From an uncultured Eubacteriales bacterium (GTDB taxonomy: Bacteria; Bacillota; Clostridia; Oscillospirales; UBA644), in the NCBI GenBank assembly GCA_900547165.1, contig URFZ01000012.1, forward strand, positions 3,637 to 67,636: a DNA stretch of 64,000 nucleotides, given 5' to 3'. Positions 38,276 through 47,021 of this stretch are shown here, piece by piece. Position 1 is the stretch's first letter; the number at the start of each line of letters is the position of its first letter. Below the pieces are notes generated by a model, which had not been told where the DNA came from, did not search any database, and saw only the letters and a list, made by a program, of their open reading frames with translations. The translations under genes were made by a program, and so were the position numbers.

Positions 38276-39406
38276 TTATCCGATATATGATGCTTTTTCC
38301 GAACCGACACAGAACACACGCCCGTTGCCCGACCGTATTTCGTGCGCCTCGGAAACCTTTGTTTCAAACTTCATGTTTCCGTATATGTCAAAGCCGTAAA
38401 CGACCCCGTCCGTCAAAACGTAACATTCGTCGCCGACCGCCGCAACATCCCGAACGCCGCTGAATTCTTTCGTAAACCGAAGATTTCCGTCCGCGTCAAC
38501 AAAACTTATCTTGTCCGTTTGCGTTGAGACCCTTGCAACGGACGCGATGACCGCATATCTTCCGTTTTGGGCAAAGACGTCAACTCCGAGAGTGTCAAAA
38601 GAATAAACCGTGCGGGCTTCTTCGGCGTTTATCTTGATTATCGAAGAAGTAGTCATGACCGTTGCCGCACCGGCCTCTCTGGCGAATACAGACACAGCCG
38701 TTTGGTCGTTAAAAACATAGGATGACAGTTTTTTTCCGTTTTTGCTGTCAATACGGTAAACCACGGTGTCAAAAGAGTTTTCGGCAGGAACTATTCCGAC
38801 CGCAGTCAGCACGTTTTTATCCGAGAATACGGCATCCGTCAGATATGTTTCCGCAGAATCCCATATAAAGCAGTCTTTTTCGTCAAGCCCGCTGTTGAAC
38901 ACCACAAGTTCTGATTTATATCCGTACTGTTCTTTTATGACAAAGACCTTTCCCTGCGCGGATATTCCCGCATTGATAACGTTTTCGGAAGATTCATAAC
39001 GTTCTTTTATGCCGAAACTGTCGCAAAGATAAACATTTCTTCCGCCCCTGTCAAAAAGAATAAAACTGCTGCTGCCCGTTCTGACGGACGGCGAAACAAG
39101 GCTGACCTTGAACGAAGAATATTTATATCCCTCTTTCGAATAAACGGTTGCCGTCGTTTGAGTTACACGGACAAGTCCGTCCCGATAGACCTCGCATACG
39201 CCGTTATCATCCTCAAAAAAAGTGATGTCGCCCGATTGGACTGCGCCCGAAAGCGCCTGTTTGATGTCAAAGAACGAGCGTTTTATGCCGTCCACGCTGA
39301 GCGAAGAAAACTTCCAAACGAAGAACGCCGCAATATAAACAACTACCGCGACAAGAACTATGCGTCTCGCAAAGACGAGAGTTTTCATCTTCTTTTCTTC
39401 GTTCAT
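38276..39406 (-). CDS. DUF5711 family membrane-anchored beta-propeller-like protein
   Basis: A 376-residue protein with one N-terminal membrane helix (about 13-30) and a long extracellular part made of short repeats of the kind 'YxxDxxGxxL' ('RIDSKNGKKLSSYVF', 'FVDADGNLRFTKEF', 'FDIYGNMKFETKV'), which suggests a beta-propeller. This fits the DUF5711 proteins of Clostridia. Function unknown. It lies 9 bp after truA on the same strand, so it belongs to that operon. Confidence 0.75.
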   Translation of the reverse strand: MNEEKKMKTLVFARRIVLVAVVVYIAAFFVWKFSSLSVDGIKRSFFDIKQALSGAVQSGDITFFEDDNGVCEVYRDGLVRVTQTTATVYSKEGYKYSSFKVSLVSPSVRTGSSSFILFDRGGRNVYLCDSFGIKERYESSENVINAGISAQGKVFVIKEQYGYKSELVVFNSGLDEKDCFIWDSAETYLTDAVFSDKNVLTAVGIVPAENSFDTVVYRIDSKNGKKLSSYVFNDQTAVSVFAREAGAATVMTTSSIIKINAEEARTVYSFDTLGVDVFAQNGRYAVIASVARVSTQTDKISFVDADGNLRFTKEFSGVRDVAAVGDECYVLTDGVVYGFDIYGNMKFETKVSEAHEIRSGNGRVFCVGSEKASYIG

Positions 39407-39415
39407 TTTCTTTCC

Positions 39416-40150
39416 TCAATAAATAACATCGTTCAGAAAAAGCCCGCGTGCGGGTGCCGTATGTCCGGCATTTTCTCTGTTTTTTGAGTCTATTATTTCT
39501 TTTATTTTTCCTTTGCCTATTTTTCCAGTCGCAATATCAAGACAAGTTCCGACCATAATGCGAACCATGTTGTAAAGAAACCCGTCGCCGCGAACCCGAA
39601 ACGTTACCAAATCCCCGTTTCGCTCAAAACCGACGCTTTCAACTGTTCTCACTTTGTCCTCAACTGATGCGCCCGCCGCACAGAAAGCGGAAAAATCGTG
39701 CGTTCCGACAAAATCTGCGCATTCGGCGTTCAATTCGTCAATATCCATCTTCGGAGAAAACAGAAGCGCGTATTTTTCGTAAAATGGGTCGCGGACCGAC
39801 GAATTAAGAATAAGATAAATATACTCTTTCGCCTTTACCGAATATCTCGCGTGAAAATCGGGAGAAACCTCGGCGCAGTCGAAAACGGCAATGTCTCTCG
39901 GCAAAATCCCGTTCAAGCCGCGAATGACTTTCTGCGGTTCAATTTTTTTTTCAGAGTGAAACGACGCGCAATAGCAGTTTGCGTGAACACCGCTGTCCGT
40001 TCGCGAACAACCGCTCAGTTTTTCCACCGAGCCGAAAAGAGTTGTCAGCGCATTTAGCACTTCCTCGCCGACGGTGTTCGCATTCGCCTGTTTCTGATAG
40101 CCCGCATAATTCGTTCCGTCATAGCGGAGTTTTATCATATAACACGTCAT
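39416..40150 (-). CDS. truA: tRNA pseudouridine(38-40) synthase TruA
   Basis: A 244-residue enzyme that makes pseudouridine at positions 38-40 of tRNA anticodon arms. The catalytic Asp52 is in 'GCSRTDSGVHA', and 'DFSAFCAAG' and 'GDGFLYNMVRIMVG' are family blocks. The start at 40150 overlaps the ecfT stop by 4 nt (ATGA); an internal ATG at 40138 is possible. Position after ecfA1-ecfA2-ecfT is conserved across Bacillota. Confidence 0.95.
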   Translation of the reverse strand: MTCYMIKLRYDGTNYAGYQKQANANTVGEEVLNALTTLFGSVEKLSGCSRTDSGVHANCYCASFHSEKKIEPQKVIRGLNGILPRDIAVFDCAEVSPDFHARYSVKAKEYIYLILNSSVRDPFYEKYALLFSPKMDIDELNAECADFVGTHDFSAFCAAGASVEDKVRTVESVGFERNGDLVTFRVRGDGFLYNMVRIMVGTCLDIATGKIGKGKIKEIIDSKNRENAGHTAPARGLFLNDVIY

Positions 40151-40974
40151 AACACGAACGCTCCGAGCGTAAACGAAAATCTGTTCAGAACTATAACACC
40201 CGCAAGAAACGCGCATACAAGCAAAAACGCAGCATAATCGCGAAAACGGAAACTGTATTTTGTCAGCCGCGTTCTGTTTTTACCGTCGCCTGTATAGCAG
40301 CGGCACTCCATCGCAACGGCAAGTTCGTCCGCACGGCGGAAAGACGATATGAACAGAGGGATTATTATGGGCACTATCGCTTTCACGCGTTTCAGAAGAT
40401 TCCCGCTTTCGAAATCCGCACCTCTCGCCTTTTGCGCCGAAATTATCTTGTCGGTCTCCTCCGTCAGCGTCGGAATAAAACGAAGCGCTATCGTTATCAT
40501 CATCGAGAACTCGTGAACGGGGACTTTTATCACTTTCAGAGGAGACAGAAGTTGTTCAAGACCGCCCGTCAGAAGCACGGGGGAAGTGGTATACGTCAGC
40601 ATTGCGGTTGAAATAACAAGCAAGGCTATTCGCAGAATCATTTTGGAGGCATTCAATATTCCGTCTGCGGTTATCTTGAACACCCAAAACTGAACGAGGG
40701 GGTCGCCTTTGCCGTAAAAAAGATTTATGATGCCCGTGATTATAACGATTATCAGAAGAGGTTTAAGCCCTTTGAAATACGTTTTGAAAGATATCTTTGA
40801 CAGAATCATCAGCACCAACGTAAACACCGTTGCCAGCAGATAACTCAGCGCAGATTTCATAACAAAAAGTATGACGATATAAAACACGACGAGTATGAGT
40901 TTCATTCTCGGGTCGAGTTTGTGTATCACCGAGTTGCCGGGGAAAAACTGTCCCAGCGTTATATCTTTAATCAT
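40147..40974 (-). CDS. ecfT: ECF transporter transmembrane subunit EcfT
   Basis: A 275-residue coupling subunit of energy-coupling-factor vitamin transporters. It carries the two coupling motifs with the Ala-Arg-Gly pattern: 'SAQKARGADFE' and the degenerate 'AMECRCYTG'. These helices dock into the two ATPases, and substrate-binding S components made elsewhere plug into the complex to import vitamins or metal ions. No S component is in this window. Overlaps ecfA2 by 8 nt and truA by 4 nt. Confidence 0.95.
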   Translation of the reverse strand: MIKDITLGQFFPGNSVIHKLDPRMKLILVVFYIVILFVMKSALSYLLATVFTLVLMILSKISFKTYFKGLKPLLIIVIITGIINLFYGKGDPLVQFWVFKITADGILNASKMILRIALLVISTAMLTYTTSPVLLTGGLEQLLSPLKVIKVPVHEFSMMITIALRFIPTLTEETDKIISAQKARGADFESGNLLKRVKAIVPIIIPLFISSFRRADELAVAMECRCYTGDGKNRTRLTKYSFRFRDYAAFLLVCAFLAGVIVLNRFSFTLGAFVL

Positions 40975-41845
40975 TGAGTTTTCCCTTTTTGTTTAAGTAT
41001 CCGAATATCTCCTCAACTGCGCGTTCGGGGGTGAACACGGAGCCGTCTATATCGTATCCGCTCTTTTTCAGATCAAGAAAAACGCGGGTTATCTGCGGAA
41101 TGTCAAGTCCCATCGAAACAAGTTCGTCTGCGCAGGCAAAAACTTTTTGCACGGTATCGAACATGGCAAGTTTTGCGTCTGACATAACCATTATGCGGGA
41201 ACACGTTTTTGCGATGTCCTCCATGCGGTGCGAAACAAAAAGCACCGTGGCGCCCGTGTCTTTGTGGTAATTTTCTATCTCATCAAGGATCTGATCCCTG
41301 CCGTAAGGGTCAAGTCCCGCCGTCGGCTCGTCAAGGACAAGCACCTGCGGACGCATTGCCATTATGCCCGCTATCGCCACACGCCGTTTCTGTCCGCCCG
41401 AAAGGTCAAACGGCGACTTTTCGAGAACGCTTTCGTCAAGCCCGACAAAGCGTATCGCGTCTATGACACGTTTATCCGTCTCCTCTTCGGAAAGTCCCAT
41501 GTTTTTAGGGCCGAAAGCGACGTCTTTGCGAACCGTTTCTTCAAAAAGTTGGTATTCGGGGTACTGAAAAACAACGCCGACGCTGAAACGGAGATCTTTG
41601 AGCGAATAGCCCTTTTCCCAAACGTCCCTGCCGTTGAAATAAAGTTTGCCCGAAGTCGGTTTCATAAGCCCGTTCAGGTGCTGCATAAGCGTGGATTTTC
41701 CGCTTCCCGTATGCCCGATAACGCCTATGAAATCACCTTTTTCTATCTCAAAGCACACGTCGTTCAGCGCGATATGCTCAAAAGGCGTTCCCTGCGAATA
41801 TATGTGAGTGAGGTGTTCGGCTTTTATAAGTGCGTTATCTGACAT
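40967..41845 (-). CDS. ecfA2: ECF transporter ATPase EcfA2
   Basis: A 292-residue ABC ATPase with Walker A GHTGSGKST (44-52), 'FQYPEYQLFEETV' Q-loop, signature 'LSGGQKRR' and 'LDEPTAGLDP'. The FQYPEYQLFE block is the EcfA2 hallmark. The start at 41845 is preferred because GAGGTG lies 7 nt upstream; it overlaps the end of ecfA1 by 11 nt. The longer frame to 41902 lies inside ecfA1. Confidence 0.95.
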   Translation of the reverse strand: MSDNALIKAEHLTHIYSQGTPFEHIALNDVCFEIEKGDFIGVIGHTGSGKSTLMQHLNGLMKPTSGKLYFNGRDVWEKGYSLKDLRFSVGVVFQYPEYQLFEETVRKDVAFGPKNMGLSEEETDKRVIDAIRFVGLDESVLEKSPFDLSGGQKRRVAIAGIMAMRPQVLVLDEPTAGLDPYGRDQILDEIENYHKDTGATVLFVSHRMEDIAKTCSRIMVMSDAKLAMFDTVQKVFACADELVSMGLDIPQITRVFLDLKKSGYDIDGSVFTPERAVEEIFGYLNKKGKLND

Positions 41846-42698
41846 CGTTTCGCACCTCATACTTTCCGTCCAATACGTCGCGCAGAACTTTGACACACTC
41901 ATTTTCCGTCAAAACGGAAAGAGGAACGCGAAGCCCGTGACGGCGAAGCAAAAACATCAGGTCGGTGCTTTGCGGCACGTCAAGTCCGACACTTCTCAAA
42001 AGTCCCGCATTTTCAAAAACATAATGCGGCGTTCCGTCAAGCAGTATCTTGCCGTCGTTCATAACCACAACGCGTTGTGCCTGTGCCGCCTCGTCCATAA
42101 AATGAGTTATCAGCACGACAGTTGTACCCTGTTCATGCAATTTTTTGACTATATTCATAACGTCCTTGCGTCCCTGCGGGTCAAGCATAGCCGTAGGTTC
42201 GTCAAGCACAAGGATCTTCGGGCGCATCGCAATAACACCCGCAATGGCTATTCTCTGTTTCTGTCCGCCCGAAAGACGGTGCGTCGCATGGTGAGCATAT
42301 TCGCTCATTCCGACGCTTTCGAGAGTTTCGTCAACGCGTTTTCTCATCTCAACGGGGTCAACACCGAGATTTTCGAGCGCAAAAGCGACATCTTCTTCAA
42401 CAACGGTCGCAACTATCTGGTTGTCGGGGTTCTGGAACACCATTCCGACCGTTTTTCTGATATTCAGAAGCGCATCTTCCGTTTCTACGTTCGTGTCGAT
42501 TCCGTCAACATAGACTTTTCCGCCCGTAGGAAGCAATATCGCGTTCAGATGAGATGCAAAGGTCGATTTCCCGCAGCCGTTGTGACCGAGAACGGCAACA
42601 AACGAGCCCTGCTCTATCTCGATATTCATATCGCGTATAACGTCCCTGTCCGTGTTTTCGTAACGGAACGTAAGATTTTCAGTCTTTATTATCGCCAC
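41835..42698 (-). CDS. ecfA1: ECF transporter ATPase EcfA1
   Basis: A 287-residue ABC ATPase with Walker A GHNGCGKST (38-46), Q-loop 'VFQNPDNQIVATVV' (EcfA1 hallmark), signature 'LSGGQKQR' and Walker B 'ILVLDEPTAMLDP'. It pairs with EcfA2 under EcfT. Translation appears to begin at a GTG (42698), one nucleotide after the methyltransferase stop, so coupling to that gene is likely. Confidence 0.95.
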   Translation of the reverse strand: MAIIKTENLTFRYENTDRDVIRDMNIEIEQGSFVAVLGHNGCGKSTFASHLNAILLPTGGKVYVDGIDTNVETEDALLNIRKTVGMVFQNPDNQIVATVVEEDVAFALENLGVDPVEMRKRVDETLESVGMSEYAHHATHRLSGGQKQRIAIAGVIAMRPKILVLDEPTAMLDPQGRKDVMNIVKKLHEQGTTVVLITHFMDEAAQAQRVVVMNDGKILLDGTPHYVFENAGLLRSVGLDVPQSTDLMFLLRRHGLRVPLSVLTENECVKVLRDVLDGKYEVRNDVR

Positions 42699-42699
42699 T

Positions 42700-43569
42700 T
42701 TATTTTCGTATTTCCTCTCTGTGCCATATAGCGGTCGAACCGCAGGGCAGATTCAGCCCCGTCGTGCCGACGGGAAGCCCTATTTCGTCCGCATCGACTT
42801 TTCCGCCGAATTTTTCGCCCACCGTGCAGCCGAGCATATGCTGCATACAGCCGGCGGAAAGTCCTGTTGTATAACTGTTCAGCATAAAAAACAGCGGATC
42901 GTCCGAAAGAACGTTTATGCAAAGGGTCAAAAGCCCGTAGAGTTCGTCTTCGAGTTTCCAGACCTCGCCGCCCGGTCCCCTGCCGTAAGACGGCGGGTCC
43001 ATGATAATGACGTCGTAGCGTCTGCCGCGTCTTATTTCTCTTTCAACAAATTTTATGCAGTCGTCAACGATAAAACGGATATTCGTTATCCCGTTCAGAA
43101 GCGCGTTTTCTTTTGCCCACGCCACCATACCTTTGGAAGCATCGACGTGACACACGTCTGCACCTGCCGCGGAACAGGCGACACTTGCCGCGCCCGTGTA
43201 TGCGAAAAGATTGAGAACACTTATCTTTCTGCCCGCATTTTTAATTGCGTTCATAGAAAAATCCCAGTTGACCGCCTGCTCCGGGAAAAGCCCCGTATGT
43301 TTGAAATTCATCGGTTTGAGATTAAATTTCAGGTTGCCGTAACCTATCTGAAACGACGGCGGAAGTTTGTTTATCTGCCAACTGCCGCCACCGCTCGACG
43401 AACGGCGGTAAAGCGCGTCGGGGGTCTGCCATTCACGTGCTTTTTTCTCGGTTTTCCAAATCACCTGCGGGTCGGGTCTGACAAGAAAATACTTGCCCCA
43501 CCGTTCAAGTTTTTCACCGAAAGAGCAATCAACAACACGGTAGTCTTTCCATTTATCCGCAAGCCACAT
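42700..43569 (-). CDS. RlmI-like class I SAM-dependent methyltransferase
   Basis: A 289-residue methyltransferase with SAM motif 'VLNLFAYTGAASVACSAAGA', acidic 'HVDASKGMVAWAKENA' and 'MDPPSYGRGPGGEVW'. The DPPSYG motif and layout match the RlmI/RlmKL-type group (PF10672) that methylates ribosomal RNA, though it lacks the N-terminal PUA domain of RlmI. An rRNA target is likely but not proven. The ATG at 43569 with GGGAG about 10 nt upstream is preferred over a TTG at 43578. First gene of the ecf operon. Confidence 0.82.
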   Translation of the reverse strand: MWLADKWKDYRVVDCSFGEKLERWGKYFLVRPDPQVIWKTEKKAREWQTPDALYRRSSSGGGSWQINKLPPSFQIGYGNLKFNLKPMNFKHTGLFPEQAVNWDFSMNAIKNAGRKISVLNLFAYTGAASVACSAAGADVCHVDASKGMVAWAKENALLNGITNIRFIVDDCIKFVEREIRRGRRYDVIIMDPPSYGRGPGGEVWKLEDELYGLLTLCINVLSDDPLFFMLNSYTTGLSAGCMQHMLGCTVGEKFGGKVDADEIGLPVGTTGLNLPCGSTAIWHREEIRK

Positions 43570-43618
43570 ATACTCCAAACTCCCACAACTTATAGTTATC
43601 CATCATAATTCAGAATAC

Positions 43619-43647
43619 ATTATAACATACTTTGCGCGAATAGTCAA
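43619..43647 (-). promoter_or_regulatory. Promoter of the methyltransferase-ecf-truA operon
   Basis: TTGACT (43647-43642), 17 nt, TATAAT (43624-43619) on the reverse strand. Confidence 0.85.
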
Positions 43648-43694
43648 TAATATTATAATTTATATAGATTAAAGCCACAAAATTTACAACGTTG

Positions 43695-43764
43695 GGCATT
43701 GTCTTTCAGGTTGAGTTTATTTAGCCCGAACAACAGACAATGCCGCCGAAAAAATTCGGCGGCA
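43695..43764 (-). terminator. Nested hairpins after the phosphoglucomutase gene
   Basis: A GCCGCCGAA/TTCGGCGGC stem right after the stop codon and a second inverted repeat AGACAATGCC/GGCATTGTCT (43744-43735 with 43704-43695) overlap each other. There is no proper T tract, so this is a weak or regulated terminator. Confidence 0.45.
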
Positions 43765-43783
43765 TACTGCACAATATTTCTTT

Positions 43784-45469
43784 TTAGTTGGCGTGTTTTT
43801 CTTTAAAGCCCGTTTCAAGGCGTTCTTCTTTTGCCTTTGCCTCGGTTTCGTCTTTTCCTCTCGTCATGATATAGACCTTGACTTTCGGTTCCGTTCCCGA
43901 CGGGCGGACTATGAGCGTAGAGCCTTCTTCGAGAGCGTAAGACAAAACGTTTGCTTTCGGCAGTCCGTCAAGTCCCTGCGAATAATCTTTTACGGAAAGA
44001 ACGCTGACACCGCCGATGTCTTTGGGCGGTTCGGAGCGCAGTCCCTGCATCATCTTCTTCATTTTTTCCGCGCCGTCAAGTCCCGGCATAACGAGATTCA
44101 GCGTCTTTTCTACGGAGAAACCGTAACGCTCGAAAACGGACATCAGCGCATCGTAAACGGTCATGCCCCTGCTTCTGTAATATGCAGCGGCTTCCGCTAT
44201 CATCATCGACGCTACGCACGCATCCTTGTCGCGGGCGTAATCACCGAAAAGATAACCGTAACTTTCCTCATATCCCATAAGAAAAGTATGCTCGCCCGAA
44301 TCAAGATAATGTTGCAGTTTTTCGCCGATATATTTGAATCCGGTCAACACGTTTTCGATGGCAACACCGTTTGCTTTGCATATACGGGTCGCTATCTCGG
44401 AAGTGACTATTGTCTTAACAACACAGGCGTTTTCGGGCAACGTGCCATTTCTCTTTCTTGCGTTTATAACGTAATCGAGAAGTACCGCACCTGTCTGGTT
44501 GCCCGTCAGCAGCGCAAACTCTCCGTCCGATTTTCTTGCGGCAATGCCCACTCTGTCGCAGTCGGGGTCGGTGCCGATAACAAGATCCGCTCCCTCACGT
44601 TTTGCCTGCTCTACCGCAAGTGTCAACGCCTCTGCATTTTCGGGATTCGGGGATTTTACCGTAGGAAAGTTTCCGTCCAAAACCATCTGTTCGGGAACGG
44701 GCGAAACATTTTTGAAGCCGGCACGTTTGAGAACTTCCGGAACAAGTCTGTGTCCCGCGCCGTGAAGCGGAGTGTAAACTATCTTCATATCCGCATTTTC
44801 CGCTATTGCTTCGCGGTCGATGCGCTGTTCGAGAACTTTTTCGAGATAGATATCGTCAAAATCTTCGCCGAGCGTTGTTATGTTCGCTTTTGCTTCTTCA
44901 AAAGGAACGGTTTTGACATCGTCAAAAATATCAATGCTCGCTATCGTGTCGGAAACGACCTTTGCCTGTTCGGGCGAAAGTTGGATACCGTCCGACCAAT
45001 ACGCCTTGTAACCGTTGTATTCTCTCGGGTTATGCGAAGCCGTTATATTGACGCCCGCAGCACAGCCGAGTCTTCGTATCGCAAAAGACATCTCGGGCGT
45101 CGGTCTCGGGCCGTCGAAAAGATATGTTTTGATACCGTTTGCGGCAAGCACGGAGCAGACCTCTTCGGAAAACTCACGGCTCATATTGCGGCTGTCACAG
45201 GCAACGGCGACGCCCTTTTCGCAGGCCTCTTCGCCCTCGTCCTTTATCAGCCTCGCAAGCCCCTGTGTCGCATATCTGACGGTGTAAACGTTCATTCTGT
45301 TAAGTCCCGCGCCGAGAATGCCGCGCAGACCTGCCGTTCCGAAACCGAGCATCAAACAAAATCTGTCCTCTATCTCTTTTTCATCGGTAACGGCACGAAG
45401 TTCCGCTTTTGTCTTTTCATCAACAGCAGAACTGTTTAACCATTTTTCGTAACTCTCTTTATACCCCAT
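43784..45469 (-). CDS. pgcA: Phospho-sugar mutase (alpha-phosphoglucomutase)
   Basis: A 561-residue alpha-D-phosphohexomutase that interconverts glucose 6-phosphate and glucose 1-phosphate, feeding UDP-glucose and envelope polymers. The phosphoserine loop is TASHNP (Ser145), the metal loop 'GTDPDCDR', the sugar loop 'GYEESYGY' and the phosphate loop 'RPSGTEPK'. Length and motifs match the PgcA/YhxB group; use of mannose phosphates cannot be excluded. It is the last gene of the murA-walJ-rlmH-TSCPD unit. Confidence 0.9.
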   Translation of the reverse strand: MGYKESYEKWLNSSAVDEKTKAELRAVTDEKEIEDRFCLMLGFGTAGLRGILGAGLNRMNVYTVRYATQGLARLIKDEGEEACEKGVAVACDSRNMSREFSEEVCSVLAANGIKTYLFDGPRPTPEMSFAIRRLGCAAGVNITASHNPREYNGYKAYWSDGIQLSPEQAKVVSDTIASIDIFDDVKTVPFEEAKANITTLGEDFDDIYLEKVLEQRIDREAIAENADMKIVYTPLHGAGHRLVPEVLKRAGFKNVSPVPEQMVLDGNFPTVKSPNPENAEALTLAVEQAKREGADLVIGTDPDCDRVGIAARKSDGEFALLTGNQTGAVLLDYVINARKRNGTLPENACVVKTIVTSEIATRICKANGVAIENVLTGFKYIGEKLQHYLDSGEHTFLMGYEESYGYLFGDYARDKDACVASMMIAEAAAYYRSRGMTVYDALMSVFERYGFSVEKTLNLVMPGLDGAEKMKKMMQGLRSEPPKDIGGVSVLSVKDYSQGLDGLPKANVLSYALEEGSTLIVRPSGTEPKVKVYIMTRGKDETEAKAKEERLETGFKEKHAN

Positions 45470-45496
45470 AAAAACTCCTCCGTTTGAAGTTTTTGA

Positions 45497-45751
45497 TTAT
45501 TTGCCCATACTCTGCTCTATGGCTTTTGCCAACTGGTCGGGACATGACGTTCCTTTTCCGTTGCAGTTGATGCCTTTAAGTCTCTTTACCGCTTCTTCCG
45601 CGGTCATGCCAATAACAAGGCGGGACACTCCCTGCGTGTTGCCGTTGCAACCGCCGTCAAAACCGCATTCGGTTATAACTCCGTTATCGTCTATTTTCAC
45701 TTTGATCGCACGGGAGCAGGTTCCGTGTGTTTTGTAATTGATCTCTTTCAT
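45497..45751 (-). CDS. TIGR03905-family TSCPD domain protein
   Basis: An 84-residue protein with the family motif 'GTSCPD' near the end, plus 'GTCSRAIKV' and 'GFDGGCNGNTQGVSRLV'. Its five conserved-looking cysteines suggest a metal or cluster. The TSCPD domain is also found at the C-terminus of class II ribonucleotide reductases, where it may bind zinc. Function unknown. It lies 23 bp after rlmH and 27 bp before the mutase. Confidence 0.88.
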   Translation of the reverse strand: MKEINYKTHGTCSRAIKVKIDDNGVITECGFDGGCNGNTQGVSRLVIGMTAEEAVKRLKGINCNGKGTSCPDQLAKAIEQSMGK

Positions 45752-45774
45752 TTTGAAAGTCCCCCTCTTTTATT

Positions 45775-46209
45775 CTATTTGTGATATTTGATATTATTAT
45801 TTATCGTAAATGCCCGATATATTTGTTCGAGCAGAACAACTCTCATCATTTGGTGCGGAAACGTCATTTTAGAAAAAGAAAGCCGCAGATCGGCAGCTTT
45901 TTTCACACCGTCCGCAAGTCCCGTGGAACTGCCTATCACAAAAGTGATACTTGAATGAGAAAAAGCGACGTTTGCAATCTTTTCCGCAAGTTGTTCGGAC
46001 GTTTGCTGTTCGCCCTCTACGCACAACGCAACGATATATCCCTTGCAGTTTTTCAGAATGACGGGCATCTCTTTTTGCGGGTCGGATTCCTCCGCCTCAT
46101 ACACCGTCAAACGACAAAAGCGCGAAAGCCGTTTGGAATACTCTTCAACGGCGTCGCGCCAATATTTTTCTTTAAGTTTTCCCACGCACACGATATTCAC
46201 GTTCAGCAT
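45775..46209 (-). CDS. rlmH: 23S rRNA pseudouridine-1915 N3-methyltransferase RlmH
   Basis: A 144-residue SPOUT methyltransferase that methylates pseudouridine 1915 in helix 69 of 23S rRNA. The knot region is present: 'TFVIGSSTGLADGV' and the C-terminal 'LSFSKMTFPHQMMRVVLLEQIYRAF...YHK'. Typical RlmH has about 159 residues; here roughly 14 are missing between 'VYEAEESD' and 'KGYIVALC', outside the SAM site. GGAG lies 8 nt before the ATG at 46209, one nucleotide after walJ. Confidence 0.93.
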   Translation of the reverse strand: MLNVNIVCVGKLKEKYWRDAVEEYSKRLSRFCRLTVYEAEESDPQKEMPVILKNCKGYIVALCVEGEQQTSEQLAEKIANVAFSHSSITFVIGSSTGLADGVKKAADLRLSFSKMTFPHQMMRVVLLEQIYRAFTINNNIKYHK

Positions 46210-46210
46210 A

Positions 46211-47020
46211 TCAAAACTCCAATATTCTCGACGGCTCGTCCGCAGGCGCGACATAAACGCTTATATCTTCACCCACACGAAAACCCGAAGAGGAAAGTAT
46301 TCCGCAAACGGTGTCGTGCGCAAGCGTCGGCGTATTGTTTTCCTTGCTCAGATGTGCGAGAATGGCGGATCTGACACCGCTTTTTGCAAGACGGCAGAGC
46401 GCCGTTCCGCATTGGTCGTTTGACATATGTCCGAGTTCCGACGCGACCCTTTTTTTCAGCATGGGTGGGTATATTCCGTTATTGAGCATATACGAATCGT
46501 GATTGGATTCTATTATAACGGCACTGCACCCGCAAAGACAGTTTATCATATTGTCGGTATACGCGCCGCAATCGGTCAGATATCCGAGTTTTACGCCGTC
46601 AACGGTAACGATATATCCGCTGCAATGTGCGCTGTCGTGCGAACTGTCGAACGGAAAGACCTCGAAAATCCCGTTCCGAATGCGGGATTCGGGCGCAAGA
46701 GGAATAAAAAACTCATCGCCGAAATCGGGCAGAGCCGAACGGACGGCGGCTATCGTTTCGATATTGGAAACGACGGGAATATCGTATTTTTTAAGAATGG
46801 TCTTCAATCCGCCGATATGGTCGGAATGTTCGTGTGTGACAAATATTGCGCCGACTTCCGAAAGTGAAGAGCCGACATTATGAAGCGCGCGTTCCATACA
46901 TCTGATGCCCGCGCCCGCGTCTATAAGTATCGCCTTTTTCGTCCCGTCGGGAGATATATGTTCGATAAGTGCGGAATTGGCTTTGCTTCCGCTGAAAAGT
47001 GTGCAGAACCGAACGGACAT
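46211..47020 (-). CDS. walJ: MBL-fold metallohydrolase WalJ/YycJ
   Basis: A 269-residue metallo-beta-lactamase-fold protein with 'THEHSDHIGG' metal ligands, 'IIESNHD' and 'AILAHLSKENN', the YycJ/WalJ pattern. Homologues are thought to be 5'-3' DNA exonucleases tied to cell-wall/division homeostasis; in Bacilli the gene sits with walRK and rlmH. Here walJ and rlmH remain adjacent but walRK are absent and murA is upstream. Separated from murA by one nucleotide. Confidence 0.9.
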   Translation of the reverse strand: MSVRFCTLFSGSKANSALIEHISPDGTKKAILIDAGAGIRCMERALHNVGSSLSEVGAIFVTHEHSDHIGGLKTILKKYDIPVVSNIETIAAVRSALPDFGDEFFIPLAPESRIRNGIFEVFPFDSSHDSAHCSGYIVTVDGVKLGYLTDCGAYTDNMINCLCGCSAVIIESNHDSYMLNNGIYPPMLKKRVASELGHMSNDQCGTALCRLAKSGVRSAILAHLSKENNTPTLAHDTVCGILSSSGFRVGEDISVYVAPADEPSRILEF

Positions 47021-47021
47021 C

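Noticed and set aside
42700..43783. Riboswitch in front of the ecf operon
   Set aside because: The promoter at 43619-43647 leaves a leader of only about 45 nt, too short for a known riboswitch or T-box.
43793..45439. A 548-codon forward frame opposite the phosphoglucomutase gene
   Set aside because: The reverse-strand gene has all four mutase motifs; the forward frame has no family resemblance or ribosome site.
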